Source: Trichomonas vaginalis G3 (lineage: Eukaryota; Parabasalia; Trichomonadida; Trichomonadidae). From it: a stretch of DNA of 64,000 nucleotides. The translations under genes were made by a program, and so were the position numbers. Positions 27,287 to 36,984 of the stretch are shown here, one piece after another (position 1 is the stretch's first letter; every line of letters begins with the position of its first letter). The stretch is taken from positions 124,001-188,000 of the forward strand of contig NC_067205.1 of the NCBI RefSeq assembly GCF_026262505.1, given 5' to 3'. The notes beneath the pieces were generated by a model. That model had not been told where the DNA came from, did no database searches, and saw only the letters and a program-made list of their open reading frames with translations.

Positions 27287-27949
27287 ATGACAGTCGAAGC
27301 AAAAACGTTCACGAACAAATCTAATGGCGAAACATTCACAAAAGGCACTTACAACGGTATTGAAGTCTTACGTAGAGACAAGGATGGTTATATAAATGCA
27401 ACAAATATGTGTCAGCAGTTTAGGAAAGACTTTAGAAAGTTGTTGGAAAATAAGTCCTGGGAAGAGTATTTTAAGGCATTTTGTGAAGAATATACCACCC
27501 GCCGGAATTCCGGCGGGTGCTTTTTATACAAAATTTCTGCAGGAATTCCCGATGAAATCAAACAGGTTAGAGGAACGTATGTAGACCCAAGACTTGTAAA
27601 CTATATAGCAATGTGGGCTTCTCCAAAATATTGCATAGCAGTTGGAAAAATTCTGGACTCCATAGACAAGAAAGTTCATGAGAAATTAGATGAAGAAGAA
27701 CTTGAAGATACAGTAGAGAATGCAAAACCTTTGTTCGAACAAGAAGTTAGAAAAATGTGCGAAAAACAAATAGAACATGAACGTGAGATATGTTCTGGTT
27801 ATAGAGACTCTCCATACGAACTAGACCAATGGGAACAAGAAGATTTAAAGAGAGAATTTAGAGAATATGAACTCGCTAAGATAGCATTAGAAGCTGCAGA
27901 AAAGAAGTTAAAAGTTTGGGGTCGTTTTGTACAAAAATATTGTGAGTAA
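27287..27949 (+). CDS. KilA-N domain protein carrying an in-frame palindromic unit
   Basis: 220 residues. GYINATNMCQQF (34-45) is the KilA-N signature and TYVDPRLVNYIAMWASPKY (97-115) the second conserved part. Between them, residues about 66-83 (CEEYTTRRNSGGCFLYK) are encoded by a family A palindromic unit whose perfect core is at 27,496-27,520. The same unit recurs in nearby non-coding DNA. The frame stays open through it. The C-terminal 100 residues are acidic and helical. A DNA-binding regulator role is inferred from the family. Looks whole. Confidence 0.85.
   Translation: MTVEAKTFTNKSNGETFTKGTYNGIEVLRRDKDGYINATNMCQQFRKDFRKLLENKSWEEYFKAFCEEYTTRRNSGGCFLYKISAGIPDEIKQVRGTYVDPRLVNYIAMWASPKYCIAVGKILDSIDKKVHEKLDEEELEDTVENAKPLFEQEVRKMCEKQIEHEREICSGYRDSPYELDQWEQEDLKREFREYELAKIALEAAEKKLKVWGRFVQKYCE
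27496..27520. repeat. Family A palindrome inside the KilA-N gene
   Basis: A perfect 25-bp-scale palindrome, CACCCGCCGGAATTCC followed by GGCGGGTG, set in the flanks GTGAAGAATATACC and GCTTTTTATACAAAA. The same flanks surround all other family A units in both element copies. Confidence 0.9.
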
Positions 27950-27954
27950 ATGAA

Positions 27955-28500
27955 CCATTTTATTTTTATTGAATTCGGCAAAAATATATTTTAGGTTAGA
28001 TGGTTTTTAGGTGTCACTACGTCACCAGGTCACCAGGTCACCAGGTAATTTAAACTTCTCTGAAAAAGTGTGACAACATGACATTTTGACAACAACACAG
28101 GAAATAAACTTCTTCGTAAATGTTTTGTCAAGACTTCTTCGTAAATGTTTTGCCAAGACTTCATCGTATATGTTTTGTATAAAAAGCAACCGCCGGAATT
28201 CCGCGGGTTGGTATATTCTTCACAAAATGCTTGTTTTGTCAAGACTTCATCGTCAATGTTTTGTATAAAAAGCAACCGCCGGAATTCCGCGGGTTGGTAT
28301 ATTCTTCACAAAATGCTTGTTTTGTCAAGACTTCATCGTCAATGTTTTGTATAAAAAGCAACCCGCGGAATTCCGCGGGTTGGTATATTCTTCACAAAAT
28401 GCTTGTTTTGAGGTCGAGCCACTTTTGGCTCCACCGTATTTTTCAACCAAAACTCTTGAATTTTGTTGTTCCCGGACCAAAACATATATTTTAGTTTTTT
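27955..28500. repeat. Tandem family A palindromic units, copy 2
   Basis: The intergenic module (CACCAGGT minisatellite at 28,022-28,045, then AAAAGTGTGACAACATGAC) is followed by three units of about 86 bp with palindromes at 28,187-28,210, 28,272-28,296 and 28,358-28,382. Each unit reads TTTTGTATAAAAAGC, palindrome, GGTATATTCTTCACAAAATG, CTTGTTTTGTCAAGACTTC. The arms differ slightly between units (CCGCCGG or CCCGCGG). Short frames crossing them are shadows. Confidence 0.9.
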
Positions 28501-28536
28501 TTTAAAAAAAATATTTTTTATTTTTATTGTAAGAAC

Positions 28537-29433
28537 ATGTCAGCAACAACTTCACCAAACTCGTTAGTCATGAACCCAACTTCTATGTTAGTAGAGATGA
28601 AAAGCTTCATTCCTTCTTCATATACTTTCGAAACAGAAATCCAGAAGATAAAGCAAGAACTTCTCCAAGGAGATTTAGACTGTAGTGCGAAAGATGAAAC
28701 AAATGAACAGTATCTTTATGAAATGCAGGACCTGGTGGAACATCTACCTAAACTTCCTGAAATACAACAACAAAAGCTTACTATTCCAGAATTCGATGAA
28801 ATAGAAGTCAAAGCAACTGACTCAGTTGAAATAAAGAAGTTCATACGTAAGGTAAACTATGAGTTTCTTGGATTTCATTGCAACCACAAAGACTGCGATA
28901 TGGTATATTTCATTGACATATATAAATCTGGGGAGTTTAAGACCTACGACAACTTTGTTTCGTTAGTTGCAAAATGTGTATGGCAGATAAGAGATAAAGA
29001 TAGAAGAGGTAAAGTATGGAACGGACAAATAAAACCAGCAGCCTTTGAGTTAAAGAAAACCATTTACGCCTTAGTTGTACTTGCAGGTAAGGTTTCAATG
29101 TACAATGCTAAAATGAACCCACAATGTTCAAAATGTAAAGCAGCAACAAGGAAATATAACTACTCCGTCAAAGAGATAGAACGTATGCGAAACGACTATG
29201 CTGACTTAAAGAAAGAAGCAGAGAAACCAGCAGAAGATAAAATGGACATGTTGACATTTCTGAACAAAAACTATCCAACTGCTGACGATTTCCTTCTATC
29301 TGATGTCAAGAAGAAATATAAAGAAACATTCGGTATCGTTAAAACTTTTGATATCCTTCGTGAAGAAATAGAAGCTACAAAACTGTTTAAAGTCATGAAC
29401 CATCACAACATATACCATGTAAAACGCTTGTGA
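28537..29433 (+). CDS. 298-residue Polinton protein, copy 2
   Basis: Counterpart of 2,022-2,918 with scattered substitutions. HCNHKDCDMVYF and CSKCKAA could bind metal; helical charged C-terminus. Start motif TTTTTATTGTAAGAAC sits directly before the ATG, as for the KilA-N gene. Looks whole; function unknown. Confidence 0.75.
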   Translation: MSATTSPNSLVMNPTSMLVEMKSFIPSSYTFETEIQKIKQELLQGDLDCSAKDETNEQYLYEMQDLVEHLPKLPEIQQQKLTIPEFDEIEVKATDSVEIKKFIRKVNYEFLGFHCNHKDCDMVYFIDIYKSGEFKTYDNFVSLVAKCVWQIRDKDRRGKVWNGQIKPAAFELKKTIYALVVLAGKVSMYNAKMNPQCSKCKAATRKYNYSVKEIERMRNDYADLKKEAEKPAEDKMDMLTFLNKNYPTADDFLLSDVKKKYKETFGIVKTFDILREEIEATKLFKVMNHHNIYHVKRL

Positions 29434-29966
29434 AAAAGAGGTGACACCTAAAATATATTTTTGTCTGATTTACGCTCATTGACAATGAAAGTCTTGACAA
29501 AACATATACGAAGAAGTTTATTTCCTGTGTTGTTGTCAAAATGTCATGTTGTCACCATTTTCAAAAAAATGTTAGTTGACCGAGGGACCGAGGGACCGAG
29601 GGACCTGGTTAGATCTAAAATATATTTTTGCTGAAAAAAATGACCAAATTTCATGATATAACTGTATTTTTTTGACGAAGAGAACTTTGACACTTCGTAA
29701 AAAAAATCCCTGAAATCGTGAAAAAATGACCAAATTTCATGATATAACTGTATTTTTTTGACGAAGTGAACTTTGACACTTCATAAAAAAAATCCCTGAA
29801 ATCGTGAAAAAATGACCAAATTTCATGATATAACTGTATTTTTTTTACCAAGTGAACTTTGACACTTCGTCAAAAAAATCCCTGAAATCATGAATTTCCT
29901 TAAGATAAAAAAACAACGTTAGTTTTTTAAAAAAAATATTTTTTATTTTGTATGTAAGAACAGTAA
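29434..29966. repeat. Module plus triplicated 85-bp repeat
   Basis: No gene. The GTTGTCAAAATGTCATGTTG module with ACCGAGGG units (29,578-29,605) is followed by three units of about 85 bp (about 29,636-29,890) containing ATTTCATGATATAACTGTAT and TTTTTGACGAAG. The same unit occurs in the matching spacer of copy 1 but is rearranged there. Confidence 0.85.
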
Positions 29967-30578
29967 ATGACAAACACTGAGTTTGAAACAGTTAAAAAGA
30001 TAGACAATGACACCAAAGTGGTTAGAATAGGTGATTTAAACGTAAGATACTCAAAGAAATACAAAAAATATTCTTTGTCAGACATTCTAACACTATCTGA
30101 AAAGAAAGCACACGACTGGGTTAGAAATGCTTCAACTCAGAAAATTTTGACAAGAAATCCTGAGCTTATGATATCGGTAAGATTCTATGGAACAAGAGCA
30201 TATCTTATAGACAAAAGTCTTATACCAGTAGTTTTGTTCTGGATTGACCCAGTTGTTGGATATAATTTCATAACATATGGTTCATTCGATACGGAACGTT
30301 GCTGTGAAGGCTTACTTTACATCGTTCAGAAACCGAAGGACTTCAATACAAAGAGATATAAGATAGGAAGAACATATAATATAACTCAAAGATATGACAG
30401 TATAGTCAATAGAGTCAAGGTTGTGTTTGTTAACGATATGAGAGCTGCTGAAACAGAACTACTTGAAAAGTTTGAGAAAATGTATGGTGCTCCCACGAAA
30501 GGTAAAGAAACGTTTGAAGTAGATGAGATCGACAAAGCTATAAAATTATTTGACGAAGTTGCTGAAAAATACATGTAA
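29967..30578 (+). CDS. GIY-YIG (T5orf172-like) protein, copy 2
   Basis: 203 residues, counterpart of 640-1,254. N-terminal KilA-N-like region (YSLSDILTLSEKKAHDWV, 35-52), then GIY-YIG-type core: GLLYIV (115-120), YKIGRT (131-136), RYDSI (142-146) and AETELLEKF (161-169). Probable nuclease or DNA-binding protein of the kind found in large DNA viruses. Looks whole. Confidence 0.65.
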   Translation: MTNTEFETVKKIDNDTKVVRIGDLNVRYSKKYKKYSLSDILTLSEKKAHDWVRNASTQKILTRNPELMISVRFYGTRAYLIDKSLIPVVLFWIDPVVGYNFITYGSFDTERCCEGLLYIVQKPKDFNTKRYKIGRTYNITQRYDSIVNRVKVVFVNDMRAAETELLEKFEKMYGAPTKGKETFEVDEIDKAIKLFDEVAEKYM

Positions 30579-30666
30579 AGCGTTTATTTTTGGTCTTTTA
30601 TACAAGATAGAAAATAACGCTAATTTTATTTTTATTTTATTTTTTATTTTGTATGTAAAGACAGAT

Positions 30667-31471
30667 ATGACAACAACAGAGAACACAACAACTGCTATCG
30701 TTCATGAAGATATAGATGAAGAATACGAGTGGGTTCAGTATAACAAACAGTTACGTCTCATTCGTTCGGTCAAAGATGACATGTACCAAATGCAAAGTAT
30801 TTTGAATACTCTTCGTTCTACAAAGCAAGCATATCATTGGTTTGAAAACCAACAGACAAAAGAACTTTTAGAAGAATTTCCTCATATGTTTGCGTCCCTC
30901 GGAAAACCGAGGGACGAGATTCCGTACGAAAATCGTAAAAATTTGCCAAATGGTTTGAAAGGATATTATGTACATAGACTTCTTGTAAATGCTGTTGCAA
31001 TGTGGGCTTCACCTCGCTATGCTTGTTATATTTTCATGATGTTAGATGAAATTCATAGACAAGAACGTGAAGAGCTAGAGAACAAGCTTGAAGCAAAAGA
31101 CAAAAACATACAGAAAAGAATACCACGTTCGGTACCAAAAGGAAAGGAAAAGAACTATAAGTATATGATTTACACTGAAGAGATGGAAAATGAAGAAGAC
31201 AGAGATATGGTTATGTTGCATTTAGTCAGAAGAAAAACAAAAGCTTTTACGACTTAGCTAAGATTTACAAATCTGACAGAAATTGGTTCTATCGCGAAAA
31301 CTTACCGATTTCAATGACACCGAATGAAGATGTGAAAAAAATAGTTCAAGATACGTTACCTCAAACACACTATGATATGAAAGGTTGTACAATACTTACA
31401 TTCAAAGAAGATTTGCCGCTACTGAAGGAAAAGATAACAGAGTATTTCGATAACTTCAAAGAGGAAGAGTA
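30667..31471 (+). pseudogene. MSV199/KilA-N-type gene with in-frame palindromic unit (broken)
   Basis: The ATG at 30,667 follows TTTTGTATGTAAAGACAGAT. The open part resembles the MSV199 domain of insect poxvirus and iridovirus proteins: an N-terminal helical region, then LKGYYVHRLLVNAVAMWASP near residues 97-116 and a charged helix. Residues about 75-91 (FASLGKPRDEIPYENRK) come from a family B palindromic unit. Coding-like DNA runs to 31,471; the gene looks broken, about one break. Copy 1 has no such gene between its GIY-YIG gene and the array, so it was gained or lost after the copies split. Confidence 0.6.
30894..30915. repeat. Family B palindrome inside the MSV199-type gene
   Basis: GTCCCTCGG, AAAA, CCGAGGGAC, followed by GAGATTCCGTACGAAAATCG. 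The same palindrome and right flank occur in the non-coding spacer of copy 1 at about 1,600-1,640 and 1,670-1,715. Confidence 0.85.
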
Positions 31472-31544
31472 AATGAACCATTTATTTTTGGTCTTGACTT
31501 CAGATGGCTCAGGTAGCTCTAGATGGTAAATTGTCTTGTCAAAT

Positions 31545-31850
31545 CCTTCTGGCATTCCGAGTCCTTCCATCCGACAGGAAAAAAATTTCCCGACAACTGG
31601 AAAAAAATTTCCTTCCAACAGGAAAAAAATTTCCTTCCAACTGGAAAAAATTTTCTTTCCGACAGGAAAAATTTTTCTTTCCGACAGGAAAAATTTTTCT
31701 TGTTGTTCGTCCGTAAACCATTCAAATTTTCGAAAATTGAGAACTTTTTGGTCGAACTTCAGGAAAAATTTTTCTTTCCGACAGGAAAAATTTTTCTTTC
31801 CGACAGGAAAAGTTTTTCTTTCCGACAGGAAAAGTCCTTCCTTCCGACAG
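31545..31850. repeat. Array of TTTCCGACAGGAAAAA units, copy 2
   Basis: About 12 units of 18-20 bp, each a small inverted repeat (TTTTTC-TTTCCGACAGGAAA-type), in two blocks separated by a non-repeat stretch near 31,700-31,760. It occupies the place of the 21-bp array in copy 1 but has a different sequence. Long frames here on both strands are low-complexity shadows. Confidence 0.85.
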
Positions 31851-31861
31851 GACACAAACGA

Positions 31862-31969
31862 ATGTCCGACGTACCACCAACCGAGTCCATTCCAAAGCCA
31901 GAAGAACCGACAGCCCCAGCACCACAACAGACTAAGACTCAAACACTTACATTTTTACGCTTGTCTTGA
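31862..31969 (+). CDS. Small Pro-rich frame beginning MSDVPPTESIP
   Basis: A 35-codon frame, Pro/Thr/Gln-rich. The same start (ATGTCCGACGTACCACC) is present in copy 1 at position 46 on the minus strand and its continuation is off the window. The short frame is probably the beginning of a gene that has been lost or changed in copy 2. It overlaps the ATPase stop. Weakly supported. Confidence 0.3.
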   Translation: MSDVPPTESIPKPEEPTAPAPQQTKTQTLTFLRLS

Positions 31970-32830
31970 AACAATTTGAACTTTGTTTGCGTAGATATGA
32001 ATTCTGAAAGAAGTATGAGGGTCTTGTATGACTTTGTACTTCTCCCATAGTTCATGTCTGTCAAACTTACCTGCCATGGACTCTTTCATAAGTTCCATGA
32101 AATCGTCTTCGGACAATCCGGGGAAAAGTACAATGTCAGTAAGTATTCTCTTTACATCCTTACTTAAACTCTTGGCTGTCTGTACACAAATGACAACTGA
32201 GATGTTAAAGTGTCTGAGCTTCTTAAGAATTCGACACATGTCTTGTTCTCTATTCTTTAACAAAGGATGAGAAGCAAAGTCATCTAAGATAAGAAGACAT
32301 CTATGAGGGTAAGTCTTCCAATCGTAAGATTGCAATTTCTTCGAAATGTATTCTATCTCTTTCTGTTTGTTTCTGAAGTGTTTCTTCTCTAATATTCTCT
32401 GCATTTCCTCATTTGGGTCTTTAAACTTAGAATTTATATACTCATTTATAGCATTGTACTTCAAAACTCTTCTTTGGTACTTCTTTATCCAATCTAACAA
32501 CTCAGAGTCTTTTATACATACTAACTTAGACTTTTTTATAATATCTTTGAACGAATTGATGGTTTGGTCAAATTGACCCGAAGTACTACAAATGACTACT
32601 AACTCATAGAATGGGTTCTTCTCATCTAGTTCTTGTTGTTGTGCAGCCATTTTAAGATAAGTGAAAGTCTTACCCGACCCAGGTGGTGCAATTAGACCTG
32701 TTATACCATTCTGAGCAAATAAGAACTTGTCATGTATGGGTTTTATCTGAGCATTTTCCAACTTCCTCTTGTTCTTGTTTAAAACATTCTCAAATTTTTT
32801 GTCAATGTCAGCAAACTTTTTTTCTAACAT
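31955..32830 (-). CDS. ATP: A32-like packaging ATPase (FtsK/HerA type)
   Basis: 291 residues from the ATG at 32,830; a longer frame reaches 32,932 but overlaps the divergent neighbour. Walker A is APPGSGKTF (48-56), Walker B is LLILDDF (179-185), and SVVICVQTAKSL near 211-222 fits the sensor strand. Such ATPases pump DNA into capsids in Polintons, virophages and poxviruses. It is divergent from the gene at 32,867 with 36 bp between starts. Looks whole, unlike most of its neighbours. Confidence 0.85.
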   Translation of the reverse strand: MLEKKFADIDKKFENVLNKNKRKLENAQIKPIHDKFLFAQNGITGLIAPPGSGKTFTYLKMAAQQQELDEKNPFYELVVICSTSGQFDQTINSFKDIIKKSKLVCIKDSELLDWIKKYQRRVLKYNAINEYINSKFKDPNEEMQRILEKKHFRNKQKEIEYISKKLQSYDWKTYPHRCLLILDDFASHPLLKNREQDMCRILKKLRHFNISVVICVQTAKSLSKDVKRILTDIVLFPGLSEDDFMELMKESMAGKFDRHELWEKYKVIQDPHTSFRIHIYANKVQIVSRQA

Positions 32831-32866
32831 ATTTTTAGAAAAATTAAAATTTTTATCTTTTAGAAA

Positions 32867-33312
32867 ATGTCTAGCGATTTCGCTATCTATATTCGAGACA
32901 AGCTTTTCGACAGCAAAACATCTGTCGACCATAAAATCTTACATAGTGTAAACAAGAAAGGGGAATTTGTTCTAAAGTTCTGTTTCTGGGAATATGACAA
33001 GAACCATAAAACATTAAGCAGAGCAGTCTTAAAATTTGTCAATGACAGACTTGTTGACAGAGATGACGCCTCTTGGAGAGATGAAGTCCAACAAAACTTC
33101 TTAGAATACAAAGAAGACACATGCGCTGTTCTTGAAAATGAAATAGAAAACAGAATAGAAGAGCTATTAATGACAAAGCACTTTTACAAAAATATGGTTC
33201 TGAGAAGTTTGACATAACTCCACCAGAAAAGAAGAAGAGAGAAAAGAAAGAAAAGAAAGTAGAAGAAGAGAAGAAAGAACCAGAGCCAGAGAAAAAGAAA
33301 TTTGACATGTAA
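32867..33312 (+). pseudogene. Unknown charged Polinton gene (broken)
   Basis: Starts MSSDFAIYIRDKLFDSK after ATTTTTATCTTTTAGAAA. The open part is 116 codons, acidic and helical. Lysine/glutamate-rich coding-like DNA (KKEKKVEEEKKEPEP) continues to 33,312. Looks broken, about one break. No family recognised. Confidence 0.5.
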
Positions 33313-33328
33313 AAATAAAATTTTATTT

Positions 33329-33748
33329 TTAGAACATTTCTGGGTCAATGTCAATGTTCTCTTCCTCTTTAGGAGCAAACACCGGCTTAGACTCTAAAAT
33401 CTTTTTACCCAATTTACCTTGAACTTCTACAACTTTAGACTCATAATATTCATAGTCGTCTGCTTTCTTTGGTTCATAATGTATAACAAGTTTGTATGCT
33501 TTGCCTTCTTTAAGGTTTGAAAACCTTCTGTCAAAACTTTCTTTGACTGTTAACAAACCTTCTATGTCTAAGTCTTCAAATTTCGCACCATTTTTAGTCA
33601 CAATAGCAAACTTAACTGGTTCGATGTTCCAAACTTTGTCAAATGTAGACTTTTCAAAATGGTAGAAGTAAACATTCAAATATGTGAATGGGTCTAGTTC
33701 TTCTTTAAGTCCTGACATGTACTTGTTGACTGAGATGAATTTCGTCAT
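33329..33748 (-). CDS. 139-residue Polinton protein, unknown
   Basis: 139 residues starting MTKFISVNKYMSGLKEELDP. Beta-rich appearance (VKFAIVTKNGAKFEDLDIEG; AYKLVIHYEPKKADDYEYY) and an acidic C-terminus ending DIDPEMF. An acidic tail on a beta domain is reminiscent of single-stranded DNA-binding proteins, and its place next to the helicase relic fits replication, but this is speculative. Looks whole. Confidence 0.6.
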   Translation of the reverse strand: MTKFISVNKYMSGLKEELDPFTYLNVYFYHFEKSTFDKVWNIEPVKFAIVTKNGAKFEDLDIEGLLTVKESFDRRFSNLKEGKAYKLVIHYEPKKADDYEYYESKVVEVQGKLGKKILESKPVFAPKEEENIDIDPEMF

Positions 33749-33785
33749 TTTTTCTATCGGATAAAAAAATATTTTTTTTTAAAAT

Positions 33786-35021
33786 TTACTCAGAAAAATT
33801 TTTCTTTGTATATACACCATTCTGTACGTCTAAAAGACTTTTGACATTTGCCAAGAATGTTCGTTTAGACGCTGTCATATAACCATACTCTTGACAATAT
33901 TGTTTATACGAATCGTACAATGACCTTTCATCTAAACACTCAAAGTCAGTTTCATCTATGAACAGTTCATATACACTCTTGTTTGCTTCTAACAATGTTT
34001 GTCTCTCTTCGGTATGTGGAATTTGTCTTGGATTGAACTTAGAAATATCTAATGTCATAAAATATGAGAACAAGTGGTTGTAAAAGTCAGATGTCAAAGT
34101 TTCTGCTAAGTCGTCAAAATATTCTGTATCTTGCATATGAGCTTCTGACGTTCTGACAACTACATATCTTCTGTCAGAACTTTCTAACTTCATCGGAACG
34201 GCGTTGTTTGAAACCATGACGAAGTTTGCAACATTTTCACAAACTCTTTGGTCTCTATACTTTCTTTCAACAACTCCAACTTTGTCTGTTATAAGACTCT
34301 TCAAAGCATCTGAGTTTAAAACCTTTTGTTGTATCTATACTTTGAAGTTCGTTACATACTATAAGTTTCATATTCTCTATTGAAGAGTTAAATTTACCGC
34401 AGATGTTTTCTAAGTTTGTCATATTCGGGTTCGAATAGCCCTCTAACAGTTTGCATAAGATATCTGTAAAGAAAGTGTTCTTACCTGTTCCTTGTTTCCA
34501 ATTACAATGAGAGCAGTTTCATTTTTAGCACTTGGATGTTGTAAGATGTTTGCAAACCAACATAAGATATACTCATAGACTCTTTCGTTTCCATTGCATA
34601 TAATTTCTTTGACATGGTCTAACCAAGCTTCTATAACATTTTCTTTCCATTCTACTTGTTCGTATTTATATCCAGTGAAGATAGAATAGAAGTTTGGAGA
34701 AGGTGTATAGAACTTTATACCACGAACTGAAAAATCTTCTAACTTTGACAATAAGATATCCCAAGCATCTAACATCTTCATGCCAACTTGTACGACTTTT
34801 ATTTTCTTAAGTTTCTGTTTACATTCTTGTTCTGAAACTATTGTCGCTTTAGGTTTGTTAAAGACTACATCCCATTCTTTCATGACATAACATTCTGGGG
34901 CAGAGTCGACATAAATGACTAAACGTTTCAAATTCTCGACTGCTTTGTTATAGTCTCTAAATGGACACATATTTCTGAAGGCTTGGAAGTCATAAAAATC
35001 TGAAACATCTATTCTGTACAT
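33786..35021 (-). pseudogene. SF3 primase-helicase of D5/virophage type (broken)
   Basis: Two long open stretches separated by decayed sequence. The downstream one includes NFVMVSNNAVPMKLESSDRR, the sensor-1 and arginine-finger region typical of superfamily 3 helicases, followed by a winged-helix-like tail. The upstream one ends at a P-loop-type strand (ALIVIG). About three breaks. SF3 helicases of this kind occur in virophages, poxviruses and some Polinton-like viruses. Starts after TTTTTATAAAA, as for the polymerase. Confidence 0.7.
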
Positions 35022-35049
35022 TTTTATAAAAATAAAAAAAAATATTTTT

Positions 35050-35855
35050 TTATTCTTGACTTTGTTGTTGCATTTGTTCCATTTGTTGCATTTGTTGTTC
35101 TTGAGCTATTTGTTGTTGAAGTTGTTCTTGTAGTACAAAACTTTCACCAGTTGCATCTTCCAATTCGAAACTTTCTGCCGTCATTGACAAATACATAGGA
35201 CATAAAAGTTTTACAGGAACAAAGTTTGCGTCAACTAAGGTTAAGTTTATGTTTGCTAAAGTGTTTGAGTTACTAAAGCTGAAAACTCTGCATTCGAATG
35301 AACAATAGGCAAACCAGCAGAGAAAGTGTTGTTTATACGCATGAGTATCTTTTGGTCATAGTAGTTTCTGTCGACATTCGAATAGCACTTTGAACCTAAG
35401 TTTGAAACAATATATAAAATAGGTGTACTTAAAGTCAATGGAACAGACATTCCTTGTATGACACCTTTTCCTGTTATAGGAAACTGTTGGTAGTAAAAAC
35501 CAGATATAAGTTTTGTATTATAGCTCATATCGTTTATAGTAAACTCAGTCGGACATCCAAACATAATGAAACCTGCTCTAGTTGCAGCACATGTTACACT
35601 CGTCCTTAAAGTATTAAATAAGTCAACAAAACCTGTTGGTGGTATATCTGAGTAAGTATCTTCAAAGGAGTATTTTTTACCATTCACAACAACAAAGTCT
35701 TCTGGTGTCAAAAGAGCAAAACAGGCTTTAGTCGTCATCGTGTTTAAGGTCAGTTTACAATATCGTCCTTGAGGACTTTGTAAGTTTGTTGTTATAGAAT
35801 TATATGACTCAGGGTTTTTAGTCGTAATAGTATAAACCACTATGTCTTCTGCCAT
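35050..35855 (-). pseudogene. Probable minor capsid (penton-type) gene (broken)
   Basis: 199 codons open from MAEDIVVYTITTKNPESYNS. Strongly beta-type sequence with SPQGRYCKLTLNTMTTKACF and FGCPTEFTINDMSY. Coding-like DNA with a Gln-rich end continues to about 35,050. Size, beta composition and position next to the probable major capsid gene fit the single jelly-roll minor capsid protein known from Polintons; this is inference without a profile search. About one or two breaks. Confidence 0.5.
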
Positions 35856-35865
35856 TTACATATAT

Positions 35866-36094
35866 TTAAAAGTTTTTCTGAAAGTGGAGAAGAACTTCAT
35901 CTAAACTTTCACATGGCGTTTCTTGAAGTTCTCTGTCTAAGAAGTTCAAATATTTTGTAAAGACATAGAACTTTCCTTTGTCTACACGAACAAACAAAAC
36001 AGGTCTTTCATATCGTTCAAAGTGTGTAAAGTCCTTTACATGAAATAAAGTCTATATTGTTTTTCTTCAAACATCTTTCAAGAAGTTTTGCCAT
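35866..36094 (-). pseudogene. Small decayed Polinton gene
   Basis: A start after AAGTAAAAATGG at 36,094 and a coding-like stretch with FVRVDKGKFYVFTKYLNF suggest a small gene of about 75 codons. Looks broken, about one break. Unknown family. Confidence 0.35.
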
Positions 36095-36096
36095 TT

Positions 36097-36681
36097 TTAC
36101 TTAGCAAGTAAATTTAATGAAATGTTGTGGTCGTCAAATATTTTTATGACGTCTGGGAAACTATATTTTAAGTTCAACGTTTCACCTCCTTTCATAACGT
36201 ATATCTTGTCAATGACATTATATGAAACACCACAGCAAGCAATGTCGGGTTCTATTTCTTTGATGTTTATATCGTCTGCCTCTGTCAAAAGTTTCAATAG
36301 TTCTTTCAAAACTTCATGAGGTGCAATGACATATGAGTTCACTTTACAGGGTTGTGTTCGACCAAGTTTAACATTAGACCTAAAGCTTGACAAATCTTCT
36401 CCTGAGTTTTAAGTTTGTCTTTAAGTTGTTGGTAGTCGTTTCGAATAATCTGCAACAGAACTTAAGTCTCTGCTAACTTCAGGATATGTTGGTTGTTTCT
36501 TTTACAGGAACTATTGTTATACCATCTTCGTCTTCGTATGGTTTCCCCACTTCAACATCTCTGTCTTTGACATTGACAACAACACTTTGACTGTTTGTTT
36601 GAGTTGGTGAATTTAACTTCACATCTGCCATCGCCATTAAACCTTTTGAAACACTTACGCTTCTATTTTCGGAAATGACAT
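36097..36681 (-). pseudogene. Decayed Polinton gene between capsid-type genes
   Basis: An open stretch of about 98 codons at the 3' end (SNVKLGRTQPCKVNSYVIAP, later GETLNLKYSFPDVIKIF) and coding-like but broken DNA up to an ATG at 36,681 that follows a TTTATTCTAAGTAA motif. Several breaks. Unknown function. Confidence 0.4.
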
Positions 36682-36698
36682 TTACTTAGAATAAAAAG

Positions 36699-36932
36699 AT
36701 GGACGTATTTGAGTATCTCTTCGAATTGAAGCAAAACAAAGTTTACACACACAAACAATACAAGTTCATTGACAGAGTAGTTCTTTACACAAACAATGGA
36801 AAATGTTATAGAATAGCAGTCTTTGCTGAACCAAAATATTTTCATAAAGCAAAGAAAGTTGGTATAACCGAGATGGTGAAAGTTCTTGAAGCAGACAAAA
36901 ATATAACAACAAAAACTGACCGATATTTCTAA
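36699..36932 (+). CDS. 77-residue Polinton protein, unknown
   Basis: 77 residues starting MDVFEYLFELKQNKVYTHKQ, directly after TTTACTTAGAATAAAAAG, divergent from the gene at 36,681 across 17 bp. Basic, no family recognised. The divergent layout mirrors other gene pairs of the element, which supports it. Looks whole. Confidence 0.55.
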   Translation: MDVFEYLFELKQNKVYTHKQYKFIDRVVLYTNNGKCYRIAVFAEPKYFHKAKKVGITEMVKVLEADKNITTKTDRYF

Positions 36933-36984
36933 AGGTAAGTTATAATACAATATTATATCAAAACTGCGTACTGTCAATATTTGA

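Noticed and set aside
28086-28505. Overlapping frames of 60-87 codons containing repeated FVNVLYKKQPPEFRG
   Set aside because: Produced by the tandem family A units; not conserved in copy 1 as protein.
31370-31979. Frames of 60-190 codons on both strands rich in Phe, Lys and Arg
   Set aside because: They run through the TTTCCGACAGGAAAAA array in all frames because the unit lacks stops. Low-complexity shadows.
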